Positions 18,416-27,450 of a stretch of DNA of 64,000 nucleotides are shown one piece after another. Origin of the DNA: Flavobacterium limicola (lineage in GTDB: Bacteria; Bacteroidota; Bacteroidia; Flavobacteriales; Flavobacteriaceae); NCBI RefSeq assembly GCF_003634755.1, contig NZ_RBXA01000003.1:248001-312000 (forward strand), in the 5' to 3' direction. Within the stretch, counting starts at the first letter, position 1. Each line of letters starts with the position of its first letter. Below the pieces are notes generated by a model. It made no database searches. It saw nothing but the letters and a program-made list of their open reading frames with translations, and was not told where the DNA came from. A program made the position numbers and the translations under genes.

Positions 18416-18601
18416 ATAATTTTTTTTTTGAAATTCAGAATTTATTAACTTAAAGTAAATAGTTTTAGACTAAAACCAAATCTGGTAGGTTGTATTTTAT
18501 AGTGCAAAATTATCGATAATAAAAAGAAAAATACTAAATTGAATTGTTGTTAATTAAAAGTTAAACCAATGAATACTATTCAATTTGTAGGCTCTAAAAA
18601 T

Positions 18602-18609
18602 TATTTTTG
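18602..18609 (+). promoter_or_regulatory. Possible -7 element of the DUF5117 metalloprotease gene
   Basis: TATTTTTG matches TAnnTTTG and ends 29 nt before the ATG at 18639. A TTTG lies at 18584-18587, but the 14-nt spacer is short. The rest of the 220-nt spacer is AT-rich with nothing else recognised. Confidence 0.4.
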
Positions 18610-18638
18610 GTATTGATTAACCACTAAATAACTACTAA

Positions 18639-21107
18639 ATGAAGAAATTTTTCATTTTAACAGCAATTGCTGCGGCAATGCTTGTGCCTACCACTCAATT
18701 TGCACAATCGAAAAGGAAAAAAGATAAAAATGCTGTAGTAGTTCCGCCACCGGAAAAGAAACCGGAAGCCACGATTAAGGAATACAGCAAGGTCATTACT
18801 AAAGATGCTATTTCTGACGATGGATTATTTATTGTTCATAAAGTGGATAAAAAATATTTCTTCGAAATTCCCAATAAATACTTGAATAAAGACATGCTTT
18901 TGGTAAGTCGGTTAGCAAAACTTCCAGCTAATTTAGGCGGTGGATACGTGAATGCAGGTTCTGAGACGAACGAGCAATTGATTGTTTGGGAGCGTTTTCA
19001 AGATAAAATCCTGATCAAATTAAAGTCATTCAGTGCCGTGGCTAATGACAGTTTACCTATCAGTATTTCGGTAAAATCCAATAATTATGAGCCTACATTA
19101 TTTGCTTTTGATATTGTAGCGTTCAGCAAAGATTCGGCAAATACGGTAATCGATGTAACTAAATTTTATGCCACAGATGTGAAATCAATTAGTGGTTTAT
19201 CTGCTGATATGAGAGAAACCTACAAAGTAAAAGGACTGGATGAATCCCGTAGTTTTATCAATACAATGAAAAGTTTCCCCATGAATATTGAAGTAATTCA
19301 GGATTTTACCTATAACGCTTCAAAACCGCCGGTTCAGGCAGATTCAGAAACAATCAGTATCCAGATGAATCAATCGATGATTTTATTGCCTGAAAAACCA
19401 ATGCAACCCCGATTAGCAGATCCGCGAGTGGGCTGGTTTACGATGAATCAAATTGATTATGGAAGTAACGAATTAAAATCCGACAGTAAAACCTACATCC
19501 GCCGTTGGAAATTAGAACCCAAAGATCCTGTCGCTTACGCAAAAGGCGTATTGGTAGAACCGATTAAACCTATTGTTTACTATTTAGATCCTGCCACGCC
19601 AGAAAAATTGCGCAAGTACATCAAGCAAGGAATTGAAGATTGGCAGAAACCTTTTGAAACTGCTGGTTTTAAAAATGCAATTATCGCTAAAGATGCTCCA
19701 ACTAAAGAACAAGATCCTGATTTTAGCCCAGAAGATATTCGGTATTCGGTGATTCGTTACGTGGCGAGTACGACACGAAATGCGGTTGGGCCAAGTGTTT
19801 CTGATCCTAGAACAGGAGAAATTATTGAGAGTGATGTGATTTGGTACCACAACCATTTGCGTTCGTACAGAAATCGGTATTTGTTAGAAACTGGAGCAGC
19901 AAATCCTTCAGCAAGAACATTAAATACAACTGATGAAGAAATGGGTGAAATGATGCGTATGGTTATTGCACATGAAGTGGGACATGCTCTTGGTTTTCCT
20001 CACAATATGGGAGCAAGTTGCGCTTATGACACTGAAGATTATAGAAATGGCGATTTTACTCAGAAAAACGGAATAGCCGCGAGTTTGATGGATTATGCCC
20101 GTTTTAATTACATCGCACAACCCGGAGATAAAAACGTGCGTTTCATTCGTCAAATGGGTCCTTACGATCATTACGCCACCAATTGGGGTTACAGATTCAT
20201 TCCAAATATGACTTCGCCAGAAGCTGAAGTATCCACATTAGACAAATGGATTATGGAAAAAGCGGGAAATCCAATCTATAAATTTGGATCGCAAAGTAGC
20301 AGTTTTGACCCGACTTCACAAACAGAAGATATCGGGAATAATTCGATGAAAGCGGGTTCGTACGGACTTAAAAACTTGCAATACGTAGCGGCTCATTTAC
20401 CGGAATGGACGAGTGATGTCACTAATAATTATGAGGATTTAGAAGAGTTGTACGAAGAAATGTTGGGCGTTTGGAGTAGGTATGTAGGTCATGTAGTCAC
20501 TAATGTTGGCGGCGTTTATGAAGCGACCAAAAAACCAAATCAAAAAGGAAGTATTTATGATATTGTACCTAAAGCAAAACAGCAAGAAGCGATGCAATGG
20601 TTGCAAGCGAATGCATTTGCTTCTCCAACGTGGTTGGTGAATGTAGCTACATTAAAAAACATAAATTATGCAGGGTACACAGAACGTTTCCGAAACTTGC
20701 AAGCAAGGCATTTAAATAGTGTATTGAGTTTTGAGCGCCTTGGTCGATTAATGGATGCAGAAATAATGGGAGCTACTAATTATAAAGCTTTGGATTTATT
20801 GGGTGACATGCGCAAAGGAATTTGGAAAGAGGCTAGTTTACCATCAAACGTGACGATTTATAGAAGAAATTTGCAAAGAGCATACATCGAAAGAATGGCG
20901 TATTTGATGAAAGAAGAAATTAAATCCGGTCGTCCATCTGATTTTTACAATGTGGCTCAATCTGACTTGAGAGGATTGGTGAGAGGTGAGTTGAACGCTT
21001 TAAGAACGACTTTGGCAGTTGCTAAAACCAGAGCTATAAATGCAGAAACCAAATACCATTATGAGGATGCGATTAAAAGAATTGAATTGATTTTAAATCC
21101 AAAATAA
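18639..21107 (+). CDS. Secreted zinc-dependent metalloprotease (DUF5117/DUF5118 type)
   Basis: Exported metzincin-like protease of 822 residues with a signal peptide (MKKFFILTAIAAAMLVPTTQ). The family's N-terminal domains come first (YSKVITKDAISDDGLFIVHKV..., RLAKLPANLGGGYVNAG). The catalytic motif HEVGHALGFPHNM (HExxHxxGxxH, first His near 445) is followed by a Met in SLMDYAR, consistent with a Met-turn. The remaining about 370 residues form a C-terminal helical domain. The substrate is unknown. Monocistronic, with its own terminator. Confidence 0.92.
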   Translation: MKKFFILTAIAAAMLVPTTQFAQSKRKKDKNAVVVPPPEKKPEATIKEYSKVITKDAISDDGLFIVHKVDKKYFFEIPNKYLNKDMLLVSRLAKLPANLGGGYVNAGSETNEQLIVWERFQDKILIKLKSFSAVANDSLPISISVKSNNYEPTLFAFDIVAFSKDSANTVIDVTKFYATDVKSISGLSADMRETYKVKGLDESRSFINTMKSFPMNIEVIQDFTYNASKPPVQADSETISIQMNQSMILLPEKPMQPRLADPRVGWFTMNQIDYGSNELKSDSKTYIRRWKLEPKDPVAYAKGVLVEPIKPIVYYLDPATPEKLRKYIKQGIEDWQKPFETAGFKNAIIAKDAPTKEQDPDFSPEDIRYSVIRYVASTTRNAVGPSVSDPRTGEIIESDVIWYHNHLRSYRNRYLLETGAANPSARTLNTTDEEMGEMMRMVIAHEVGHALGFPHNMGASCAYDTEDYRNGDFTQKNGIAASLMDYARFNYIAQPGDKNVRFIRQMGPYDHYATNWGYRFIPNMTSPEAEVSTLDKWIMEKAGNPIYKFGSQSSSFDPTSQTEDIGNNSMKAGSYGLKNLQYVAAHLPEWTSDVTNNYEDLEELYEEMLGVWSRYVGHVVTNVGGVYEATKKPNQKGSIYDIVPKAKQQEAMQWLQANAFASPTWLVNVATLKNINYAGYTERFRNLQARHLNSVLSFERLGRLMDAEIMGATNYKALDLLGDMRKGIWKEASLPSNVTIYRRNLQRAYIERMAYLMKEEIKSGRPSDFYNVAQSDLRGLVRGELNALRTTLAVAKTRAINAETKYHYEDAIKRIELILNPK

Positions 21108-21132
21108 TCAGAATGTAAATATTGTTTTACCA

Positions 21133-21161
21133 AAAAAATCCGCTTTCATAGCGGATTTTTT
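21133..21161 (+). terminator. Terminator of the metalloprotease gene
   Basis: Perfect stem AAAAAATCCGC / GCGGATTTTTT with a 7-nt loop. It could also work for the convergent adenosine deaminase gene. Confidence 0.85.
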
Positions 21162-21197
21162 GTGTTATAAAAATAAATCTTGATTGAAGTTAACTAT

Positions 21198-22616
21198 TTA
21201 TTTTAAAGGAAAATTCGCTTCGAAAGTTTTGAATCTGGAATCTAAATCTTTTATTAATTGCTTTTTAACGGAAGCTTCTTTTATAAAACTATAATTGATG
21301 CTATTGTACACATATTGCTTGATATCGGTATAGGAAACGTCTTTGTATCTCTTGGCTAACAAAACATATTGTTCGGTCATATTCGTTCGTAATATCCCCG
21401 CATCATCAGTACTGATTACGATAGGAACACCAAATTGTTTATACAAAGTAAGCGGATGACGGCTTTCCTTTACTTTCAAAATAAACTCGTTACTCACTAA
21501 GTTAATCTCTATAGGAATGGTTTTCTTGGCCATATAACGCAATAAATCATACGAATCTTTCTCGTACGCCATATCAACTCCGTGACCGATACGATGAGCT
21601 CCTGCAGTATAAACGGCTGCGCCAATATGCCAAGTCAAATCTTCAGGTTGCACTAAACCCAGCGTCAGCTCGCCGGCATGCATCGTATATTTTACATTTG
21701 GATAACGAGAATGACAATATTTAAACATCACCATGTGCAACCAATAATCTTTCATCGAAGTTTCGCCATCTTCAGGAGAAACAATGTTAACTCCTGCCAT
21801 TAAAGGACTTTGATCTGCCGAAATGAATGCAATTACCAGATTTTTGAATAAATCAACAGGTTCCATGAAACGCAAAACAAAATTTTGATAGCGCATCGTA
21901 AATTGCTTATCATCAATTTTTAAATCGTTGTGCATTTTTGCTACAAAACTAGTATTGAATGTTTTGGCATAAGATTCAGCATTTTTTTTCAATAAGGAAT
22001 TGTACACGGAATCCAATGTTTTTAAAATTGCCTTTTCATCTTTTGCCAAAGCTAATTTTCGCAATCTGGAATTAAATTTCGTCAAATCATCCGTGTTCAT
22101 TATAGTTGGAATCGTAGATAATTGTGTTTCGATGTAACTGACATTTTCTGAAATGGCTCTGTTTTTTAGTTCCAATAAACCTTGTCCAAAATTTCCCTTG
22201 ATGGCTGGTTCAAACTTCATAAACGATTCAAAAAACAATTTATCCGATGGGTAATCCACATGATTATAGTCTTTTACGGACCATTTTTGCATTATTTTTT
22301 GTTTGTAAACGTCTAATGATCCGTTGTTTTTCAAGGTCGAAAATAATTCCCAGTTTCCGGTTGATGGTTTTTCTTTTAAAACATCCATCGTTTCAATATT
22401 GAGATAAAAATCTTCCGCAATGGCACGTTGTAATAATGGTTCCGCGTAAATTGAACCGGAAAAGTGGTGGTGTAAATCGCCGCCTTTTGGCATTTGTGAA
22501 AAGAAAGCAGTTAATTCAGCTTCATTATTTCTAATCCTTTCAAAATAGTCATTTGTCGATTGTGCGTAACTGACATTGAAAAGAAGAGCGAAGAATAAAG
22601 TATGTAGTAATTTCAT
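21198..22616 (-). CDS. Secreted adenosine deaminase-family protein
   Basis: Metal-dependent amidohydrolase that probably deaminates adenosine or a related purine outside the cytoplasm. Metal and substrate motifs are intact: HHH in GGDLHHHFSGS (near 49-51), HAGE (near 309), RIGHGVD (near 342) and STDDAG (near 399). From ATG 22616 it has 472 residues and a signal peptide (MKLLHTLFFALLFNVSYAQ). Typical cytoplasmic bacterial enzymes are about 330-350 residues. The extra length lies mostly between the first His motif and the barrel, as in secreted ADGF-type deaminases. The longer frame to 22676 was rejected because it buries the signal peptide. Confidence 0.88.
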   Translation of the reverse strand: MKLLHTLFFALLFNVSYAQSTNDYFERIRNNEAELTAFFSQMPKGGDLHHHFSGSIYAEPLLQRAIAEDFYLNIETMDVLKEKPSTGNWELFSTLKNNGSLDVYKQKIMQKWSVKDYNHVDYPSDKLFFESFMKFEPAIKGNFGQGLLELKNRAISENVSYIETQLSTIPTIMNTDDLTKFNSRLRKLALAKDEKAILKTLDSVYNSLLKKNAESYAKTFNTSFVAKMHNDLKIDDKQFTMRYQNFVLRFMEPVDLFKNLVIAFISADQSPLMAGVNIVSPEDGETSMKDYWLHMVMFKYCHSRYPNVKYTMHAGELTLGLVQPEDLTWHIGAAVYTAGAHRIGHGVDMAYEKDSYDLLRYMAKKTIPIEINLVSNEFILKVKESRHPLTLYKQFGVPIVISTDDAGILRTNMTEQYVLLAKRYKDVSYTDIKQYVYNSINYSFIKEASVKKQLIKDLDSRFKTFEANFPLK

Positions 22617-22793
22617 AGGTTTTTTTAATTGTGTAGATAGTGTTTTGCTTGTTATTTTCATAAAACGGTATTCCATTTTAAAAATATTGATTCAAAGCTT
22701 TTTTAAATTTGAATAGAATGATATCGCATTTAAATGCTTTTTTTATGAAAAAAAACGATAATTTTTGCCAAATTTACACAATTTCACTTTCTG

Positions 22794-22825
22794 TTTGGGG
22801 AAACAAGTTAAAATTTTTACTTTTG
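22794..22825 (+). promoter_or_regulatory. Promoter of the SulP leader transcript
   Basis: TTTG (22794-22797), 20-nt spacer, TACTTTTG (22818-22825): full match to the Bacteroidota promoter consensus. Transcription should start near 22829-22832, about 157 nt before the SulP ATG. Confidence 0.75.
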
Positions 22826-22833
22826 CAGCTCTA

Positions 22834-22878
22834 ATGAAAAACGTTATCGTATTAATCTCTGAAGGCACTCCGACCTGA
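22834..22878 (+). CDS. Possible 14-residue leader ORF upstream of the SulP gene
   Basis: Short frame MKNVIVLISEGTPT starting within about 5 nt of the predicted transcription start. After it the leader can form small hairpins: GATTTA/TAAATC (22877-22895 region), GGG-ATTT-TCCC, and TCGAA-TTTTTT-TTCGA (about 22920-22936), before the SulP ATG at 22989. No codon bias toward one amino acid (no Cys or Met run) points to a specific attenuator. It could be a chance frame. Confidence 0.35.
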   Translation: MKNVIVLISEGTPT

Positions 22879-22988
22879 TTTAGAGTCTTTAAATCGAGGG
22901 ATTTTCCCCAAAAAAGTTTATCGAATTTTTTTTCGATGCAATTTTGAAATATAAAATTGTACCTGAAGTTTGTTATTATAATTATTTT

Positions 22989-24521
22989 ATGAAAAAAGCA
23001 TTTAATTTATTTGATTTCTCACAAAAAGTCAATTACAGAATAGAAATCTTAGCGGGATTAACGGTTGCTATGACCATGATTCCAGAATCCCTATCTTTTG
23101 CTATAGTAGCGGGTTTTCCTCCGCTGATGGGTTTATACGCTGCATTTATCGCCGGTTTAATAACGGCAGTTTTCGGTGGAAGACCTGGAATGATTTCCGG
23201 TGGAGCAGGAGCAACTGTTATTGTTTTAATCGCTTTAATGAACTCAAACGGATTAGAATATGTTCTTGCTGCCGTTGCTTTGGCTGGGATTTTACAAATT
23301 TTAGTAGGTATTTTTAAACTTGGGAAATTCATCCGATTGGTGCCGCAACCTGTTATGTTTGGTTTTGTGAATGGTTTAGCGGTTATTATTTTCATGTCGC
23401 AGTTGGATCAATTTAAAGCAGTAGTAAACGGGCAAAGTACATGGCTATCGGGAACTCCATTGTTCATTATGGTGGGATTAGTAGCACTGACTATTGGAAT
23501 TATAGTGTTGCTTCCTAAAGTAACTAAAGCAATTCCGGCATCATTAGTGGCAATTATTGTGGTTTTTGCATTGGTATTTTTCTTTGGAATCGAAACTAAA
23601 ACCGTTCGCGATATCGCTTCAGTAAGCGGTGGTTTTCCTCCATTTCATATTCCGAATATTCCGATAAATCTGGAAACTTTACAAATTATATTTCCTTATG
23701 CTTTAATCATGGCCTCGGTGGGACTCACGGAAGGTTTATTGACTTTGAATTTAGTTGATGAAATCACCGAAACAAAAGGAAATGGAAATCGCGAATGTAT
23801 TGCGCAAGGAGGTTCGAATATTTTGAATGGCTTTTTCTTCGGGATGGGTGGTTGCCCTATGATTGCGCAAACTTTAGTGAATCTTTCTGCGGGTTCCAGA
23901 GCTCGATTGTCCGGAATTGTTGCTGCGCTGACTATACTTATTATTATTTTATTTGGTGCCCCAATAATTGAACAATTGCCTATGGCAGCTTTAGTTGGTG
24001 TTATGATTATGGTGGCAATCGGAACTTTTGAATGGGCAAGTTTTAAAATTATTAATAAAATGCCGAAACATGATATTTTTGTTGGAGTTTTGGTTGCATT
24101 AATCACTATTGTATTGCATAATTTGGCTTTAGCCGTTTTAATAGGAGTAATTATTTCTGCTTTAGTTTTCGCTTGGGAAAGTGCCAAAAGAATTCGTGCG
24201 AAGAAATATATTGATGAAAAAGGGGTGAAGCATTATGAAATCTACGGACCTTTATTTTTTGCTTCCACTACGGCTTTCTCAGAGAAATTTGATGTTTTTA
24301 ATGATCCGAATGAGGTCATTATTGATTTTAAAGAAAGTAAAATTACCGATATGAGTGCGATTGATGCTGTGAATAAAATTACGGAGCGTTATGTGAAAGT
24401 CAATAAAACGGTTCATTTGCGACATTTAAGCACAGATTGCAGAACCTTATTAAAAAATGCCGACACCGTAATTGACGTAAATATTCTCGAAGATCCTACC
24501 TATAAAGTGGTGATTAACTAG
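22989..24521 (+). CDS. SulP-family inorganic anion transporter with STAS domain
   Basis: Inner membrane transporter of the SLC26/SulP family, carrying sulfate, bicarbonate or another anion; the substrate cannot be told from sequence. The 510 residues have a run of hydrophobic helices with family motifs (AGLTVAMTMIPESLSFAIVAG and PLMGLYAAF...FGG). The cytoplasmic STAS domain lies in roughly the last 90 residues (EVIIDFKESKITDMSAIDAV). The start is ATG 22989 (MKKAFNLFDFS); the upstream TTG at 22944 adds 15 unrelated residues. It is preceded by a leader of about 157 nt from a strong promoter. Confidence 0.92.
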   Translation: MKKAFNLFDFSQKVNYRIEILAGLTVAMTMIPESLSFAIVAGFPPLMGLYAAFIAGLITAVFGGRPGMISGGAGATVIVLIALMNSNGLEYVLAAVALAGILQILVGIFKLGKFIRLVPQPVMFGFVNGLAVIIFMSQLDQFKAVVNGQSTWLSGTPLFIMVGLVALTIGIIVLLPKVTKAIPASLVAIIVVFALVFFFGIETKTVRDIASVSGGFPPFHIPNIPINLETLQIIFPYALIMASVGLTEGLLTLNLVDEITETKGNGNRECIAQGGSNILNGFFFGMGGCPMIAQTLVNLSAGSRARLSGIVAALTILIIILFGAPIIEQLPMAALVGVMIMVAIGTFEWASFKIINKMPKHDIFVGVLVALITIVLHNLALAVLIGVIISALVFAWESAKRIRAKKYIDEKGVKHYEIYGPLFFASTTAFSEKFDVFNDPNEVIIDFKESKITDMSAIDAVNKITERYVKVNKTVHLRHLSTDCRTLLKNADTVIDVNILEDPTYKVVIN

Positions 24522-24539
24522 CCATTTAATTCCAAATTA

Positions 24540-24625
24540 AAGTAAAAAAAAATGCCATAAATTAAACAAATCCTCGAAAATTATTTCGTGGTGATTGGTG
24601 TAATTCGTGGCAAATTAGTTGAATG
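24540..24625. other. Non-coding spacer after the SulP gene
   Basis: AT-rich spacer between convergent genes carrying the phrase GTGGTGATTGGTGTAATTCGTGGC. It resembles short intergenic sequences I associate with Flavobacterium, but no second copy occurs in this window. No clear terminator. Confidence 0.25.
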
Positions 24626-24661
24626 CTATTGTCAAACAGACTTTTTTTCTAAAATAGCAAA

Positions 24662-25900
24662 CTATATTTTCATCGCTTCAGCAGCCAATCGTCCCGTTTT
24701 TAGAGCGGCATTGATAGAACCGTTCAGTAAGTTGTCTCCACAAATAAATAGTGTATCTGAGATCTTTATTTCGGAAGCATCAATCGTATTTCGAACACTT
24801 TCCTGCGTTGGCAAAGCATATTCAATGCGATAGGCTTTCAGCATTTTCCATGAATTTACTTTTTCGCCATACCATTGTTTCAATTCTTCTTTCATGTTTT
24901 CAGCCAAAGTTGCGTCATCAACAGTTGGGATTCCATTGAAAGAAACGGATATAAGCACTTTTCCTTTTGGTGCATACGCTTTGGAAACATTAGACATCAC
25001 GGTCAAATTATTCACCCATTTTTTCTTAGTTGAAGCATTTAAAATCACTACTGCTTTTTCAGTTGGTGCTTCATTGGCTTCAAAATAAATATTTGTTACC
25101 TGATGCGAAGTCATTTTTTGCTTCGGAAAGAATTTTTGGGTAAGGTTGTTTGCGGTCGTAGCCAAAAGGATTTGGTTGGCCGCCATAACGGTTCCATCTT
25201 CAGTAATTACGGTTTTGCCTTCAATAGCAGTGACTTTTGTATTGCATTGAATACTGCCTTCGGGAAGCATGGCAACTAACTGTTTGGGTATTTCTTCCAT
25301 ACCAAATTCAGGAACTGCCACATCTCCATCCGAAAACATTTTCATCACAAAATCGAACATTCTACGCGAAGTTTTCAATTCATTCTCCAAAAAGATTCCC
25401 GAAAGGAAAGGCGCATAAAAACGTTGAATCATTTTTGTACTAAAACCGTACTCAGCCAACTGTTTGCTGGTCGTTTGTTCCGGTTGTTCGAAAATTTCGT
25501 CAATGGTTAGTTTTTGTAGTCTATTCTTTAACCAGAGCGTATTAATTTTATCTTTTAATGTACCAACGGGAGCAAAAAGAGTAGCAAAGGCTGCCGATGG
25601 TCTTCGGAATGGATCTGCGATTTCAAAACTGCCTCCGTCATAAAGAACGGTTGCTCCGGGTAACATTTTCTTTAGTTTTAAATCAGTATAATTGAGTAAT
25701 GCTTGCGTTTCAGGATATGCTGTCAACAGCACTTGAAAACCTCTGTCTAAAAGAAAGCCTTCATGAGAATCGGTTTTAATTCTTCCGCCCGCACGATCAC
25801 TAGCTTCCAGAAGGAGTACTTTTCGCCCTTGACGGTGCAAATGAACAGCCGCTGATAATCCCGCCAGTCCTGCTCCCACAATAATTACATCCTGTTTCAT
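24662..25900 (-). CDS. FAD-dependent oxidoreductase (amine oxidase / protoporphyrinogen oxidase-like)
   Basis: Flavoprotein with the N-terminal dinucleotide-binding fold DVIIVGAGLAGLSAAVHLHRQG, then LLEASDRAGGRI and a second FAD-contact segment at the C-terminus (LFICGDNLLNGSINAALKTGRLAAEAM). The 412 residues fit the NAD(P)/FAD amine oxidase superfamily (HemG/Y, carotenoid desaturase and MAO-like proteins). The substrate is not determinable here, and there is no carotenoid or haem gene nearby. The start is ATG 25900; a TATTTTTG box (25922-25929, minus strand) lies just upstream. The longer frame to 25924 would overlap that box. Confidence 0.87.
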   Translation of the reverse strand: MKQDVIIVGAGLAGLSAAVHLHRQGRKVLLLEASDRAGGRIKTDSHEGFLLDRGFQVLLTAYPETQALLNYTDLKLKKMLPGATVLYDGGSFEIADPFRRPSAAFATLFAPVGTLKDKINTLWLKNRLQKLTIDEIFEQPEQTTSKQLAEYGFSTKMIQRFYAPFLSGIFLENELKTSRRMFDFVMKMFSDGDVAVPEFGMEEIPKQLVAMLPEGSIQCNTKVTAIEGKTVITEDGTVMAANQILLATTANNLTQKFFPKQKMTSHQVTNIYFEANEAPTEKAVVILNASTKKKWVNNLTVMSNVSKAYAPKGKVLISVSFNGIPTVDDATLAENMKEELKQWYGEKVNSWKMLKAYRIEYALPTQESVRNTIDASEIKISDTLFICGDNLLNGSINAALKTGRLAAEAMKI

Positions 25901-25975
25901 AGTTTTTGATAAAATTTGGTACAAAAATAAGTCAATTGCCGTTTTAGAAGTGCCTAAACAAGTGATAATTTAATT

Positions 25976-26500
25976 TTATTTAGATATTTGAAATCGCATC
26001 AATAAATCAGTTTGCTCGTCATTACCCATCATAAAAACGTGTTTGTCAAACACAACAAATCCATTTTTCGTATAAAATCGAAGTGCTCTGTGATTTTCTT
26101 CCCAGACACCAAGCCAAATAGAATCAACGCCAGTACTTTTTGCAATTTTACTTACTTCGTCAAGCAAAAGCTGTCCGATGTTTTTTCCGTGAAAATTTTG
26201 TAAAACATAAATCCGTTGCACTTCTAAAGCATTTTCGTTGATAGTTTCCGTTTGGGCATCACCAAAGTTTATTTTTAAATATCCAACGACTTCTGTATCT
26301 GAATACGCTAGATAAAACTGAGAATTGGCATTGTTTAATTCATCCGTTAACTGTTCGGCATTTAAACTGTCTTTGATGTAATCGGTAATATTTTCAGGAG
26401 TATTTACAGCTGCAAAAGTTTCAATGAAAGTTTGGATACTTATCTTTTGAATCGTTTCCAAATCTGATACCGTTGCTTTTCTAATTTCAATCGTGTTCAT
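25976..26500 (-). CDS. GNAT-family N-acetyltransferase
   Basis: Acetyl-CoA-dependent acyltransferase of 174 residues. The GNAT core is clear: strand 4 (LEVQRIYVLQNFHGKNIGQLLLDEV) carries the acetyl-CoA loop in the variant Q/R-x-x-G-x-G/A form, followed by IWLGVWEENHRALRFYTKNGF. The substrate is unknown. Single gene, divergent from yaaA; a TATTTTTG box sits at 26527-26534 on the minus strand. Confidence 0.9.
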   Translation of the reverse strand: MNTIEIRKATVSDLETIQKISIQTFIETFAAVNTPENITDYIKDSLNAEQLTDELNNANSQFYLAYSDTEVVGYLKINFGDAQTETINENALEVQRIYVLQNFHGKNIGQLLLDEVSKIAKSTGVDSIWLGVWEENHRALRFYTKNGFVVFDKHVFMMGNDEQTDLLMRFQISK

Positions 26501-26596
26501 AATTATTTCGTTGGTGTTTTACAACTCAAAAATAATTAAATTGACGCACAATTTTGATTATCTATCGTACTATTAAACAAATCGATTTAAAGATTC

Positions 26597-26626
26597 TTGA
26601 TTTCTTAATATCAATTAGTACTTTTG
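26597..26626 (+). promoter_or_regulatory. Promoter of yaaA
   Basis: TTG (26597-26599), 19-nt spacer, TACTTTTG (26619-26626). The predicted start of transcription is about 34 nt before the ATG at 26664. Confidence 0.6.
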
Positions 26627-26663
26627 AAAAAATTAATAAAAAGAACTCGAAAGAGTATTGTGT

Positions 26664-27422
26664 ATGAAAATTGTAATATCGCCAGCCAAGTCTTTAAATT
26701 TTGAGAAACAGTTACCCACTCAATTGCACACCGAAACTTTGTTTTTAAAAGAATCGCGACAAGTTCATAAAGTTTTAAAAGAGAAAAAGCCTGCTGATTT
26801 ATCGGATTTAATGAGCATTTCGGATAAACTGGCTGATTTAAACTGGAAGCGAAATCAAGATTGGAAAACTCCTTTTACGACTTCAAATGCACGTCCAGCA
26901 GTATATACTTTTGATGGTGATGTTTACATTGGATTAGATGCCTATTCGATTCCTGAAAAAAAAATAGAAGCTTTACAAGATCGTTTGAGAATTCTTTCCG
27001 GTTTGTACGGATTGTTGAAACCGTTAGATTTGATTCAAGCATACCGATTGGAAATGGGAACCAAATTACCCATTGGCGTTAGCAAAAACTTATATGAATT
27101 TTGGAAACCTACAATTACTAAAGCATTAAATAGCGAACTCAAAGATGGCGAGTTATTTGTCAATTTAGCGAGTACCGAATATTTTTCGGCAATAGATGCC
27201 AAGGGGTTGAAAGTTCCTGTAATAACTCCGGAATTCAAAGATTACAAAAACGGAAAACTAAAAATAATCAGTTTTTTTGCTAAAAAGGCCAGAGGAATGA
27301 TGGTGCGTTACATCATTGACACCAATGCTCAAACGATAGACGATTTAAAAAGATTTAATTACGACGGCTATCAGTTTGATGCCAATTTATCAGAAGGAAA
27401 TCATTTGGTTTTTACGCGATAG
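26664..27422 (+). CDS. yaaA: Peroxide stress protein YaaA
   Basis: Member of the UPF0246/YaaA family. E. coli YaaA lowers free iron during peroxide stress and binds DNA. The 252 residues match the family: opening MKIVISPAKSLNFE, then NARPAVYTFDGDVYIGLDA, RILSGLYGLLKPLDLIQAYRLEMG, NLASTEYF, and the C-terminal FFAKKARGMMVRYII. The start is ATG 26664; the TTG two codons earlier is not needed. Confidence 0.95.
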   Translation: MKIVISPAKSLNFEKQLPTQLHTETLFLKESRQVHKVLKEKKPADLSDLMSISDKLADLNWKRNQDWKTPFTTSNARPAVYTFDGDVYIGLDAYSIPEKKIEALQDRLRILSGLYGLLKPLDLIQAYRLEMGTKLPIGVSKNLYEFWKPTITKALNSELKDGELFVNLASTEYFSAIDAKGLKVPVITPEFKDYKNGKLKIISFFAKKARGMMVRYIIDTNAQTIDDLKRFNYDGYQFDANLSEGNHLVFTR

Positions 27423-27450
27423 TTAATGGACACCATCACGTGATTTTTTA

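Noticed and set aside
23696-24187. 163-codon minus-strand frame within the SulP gene
   Set aside because: Antisense shadow of a membrane protein gene; its sequence is a low-information Ile/Lys/Ala-rich translation of the opposite strand.
27423-27450. ATCACGTGAT palindrome between yaaA and the efflux permease gene as a terminator
   Set aside because: Stem of only 5 bp without a loop; more likely a chance palindrome in a very short convergent spacer.
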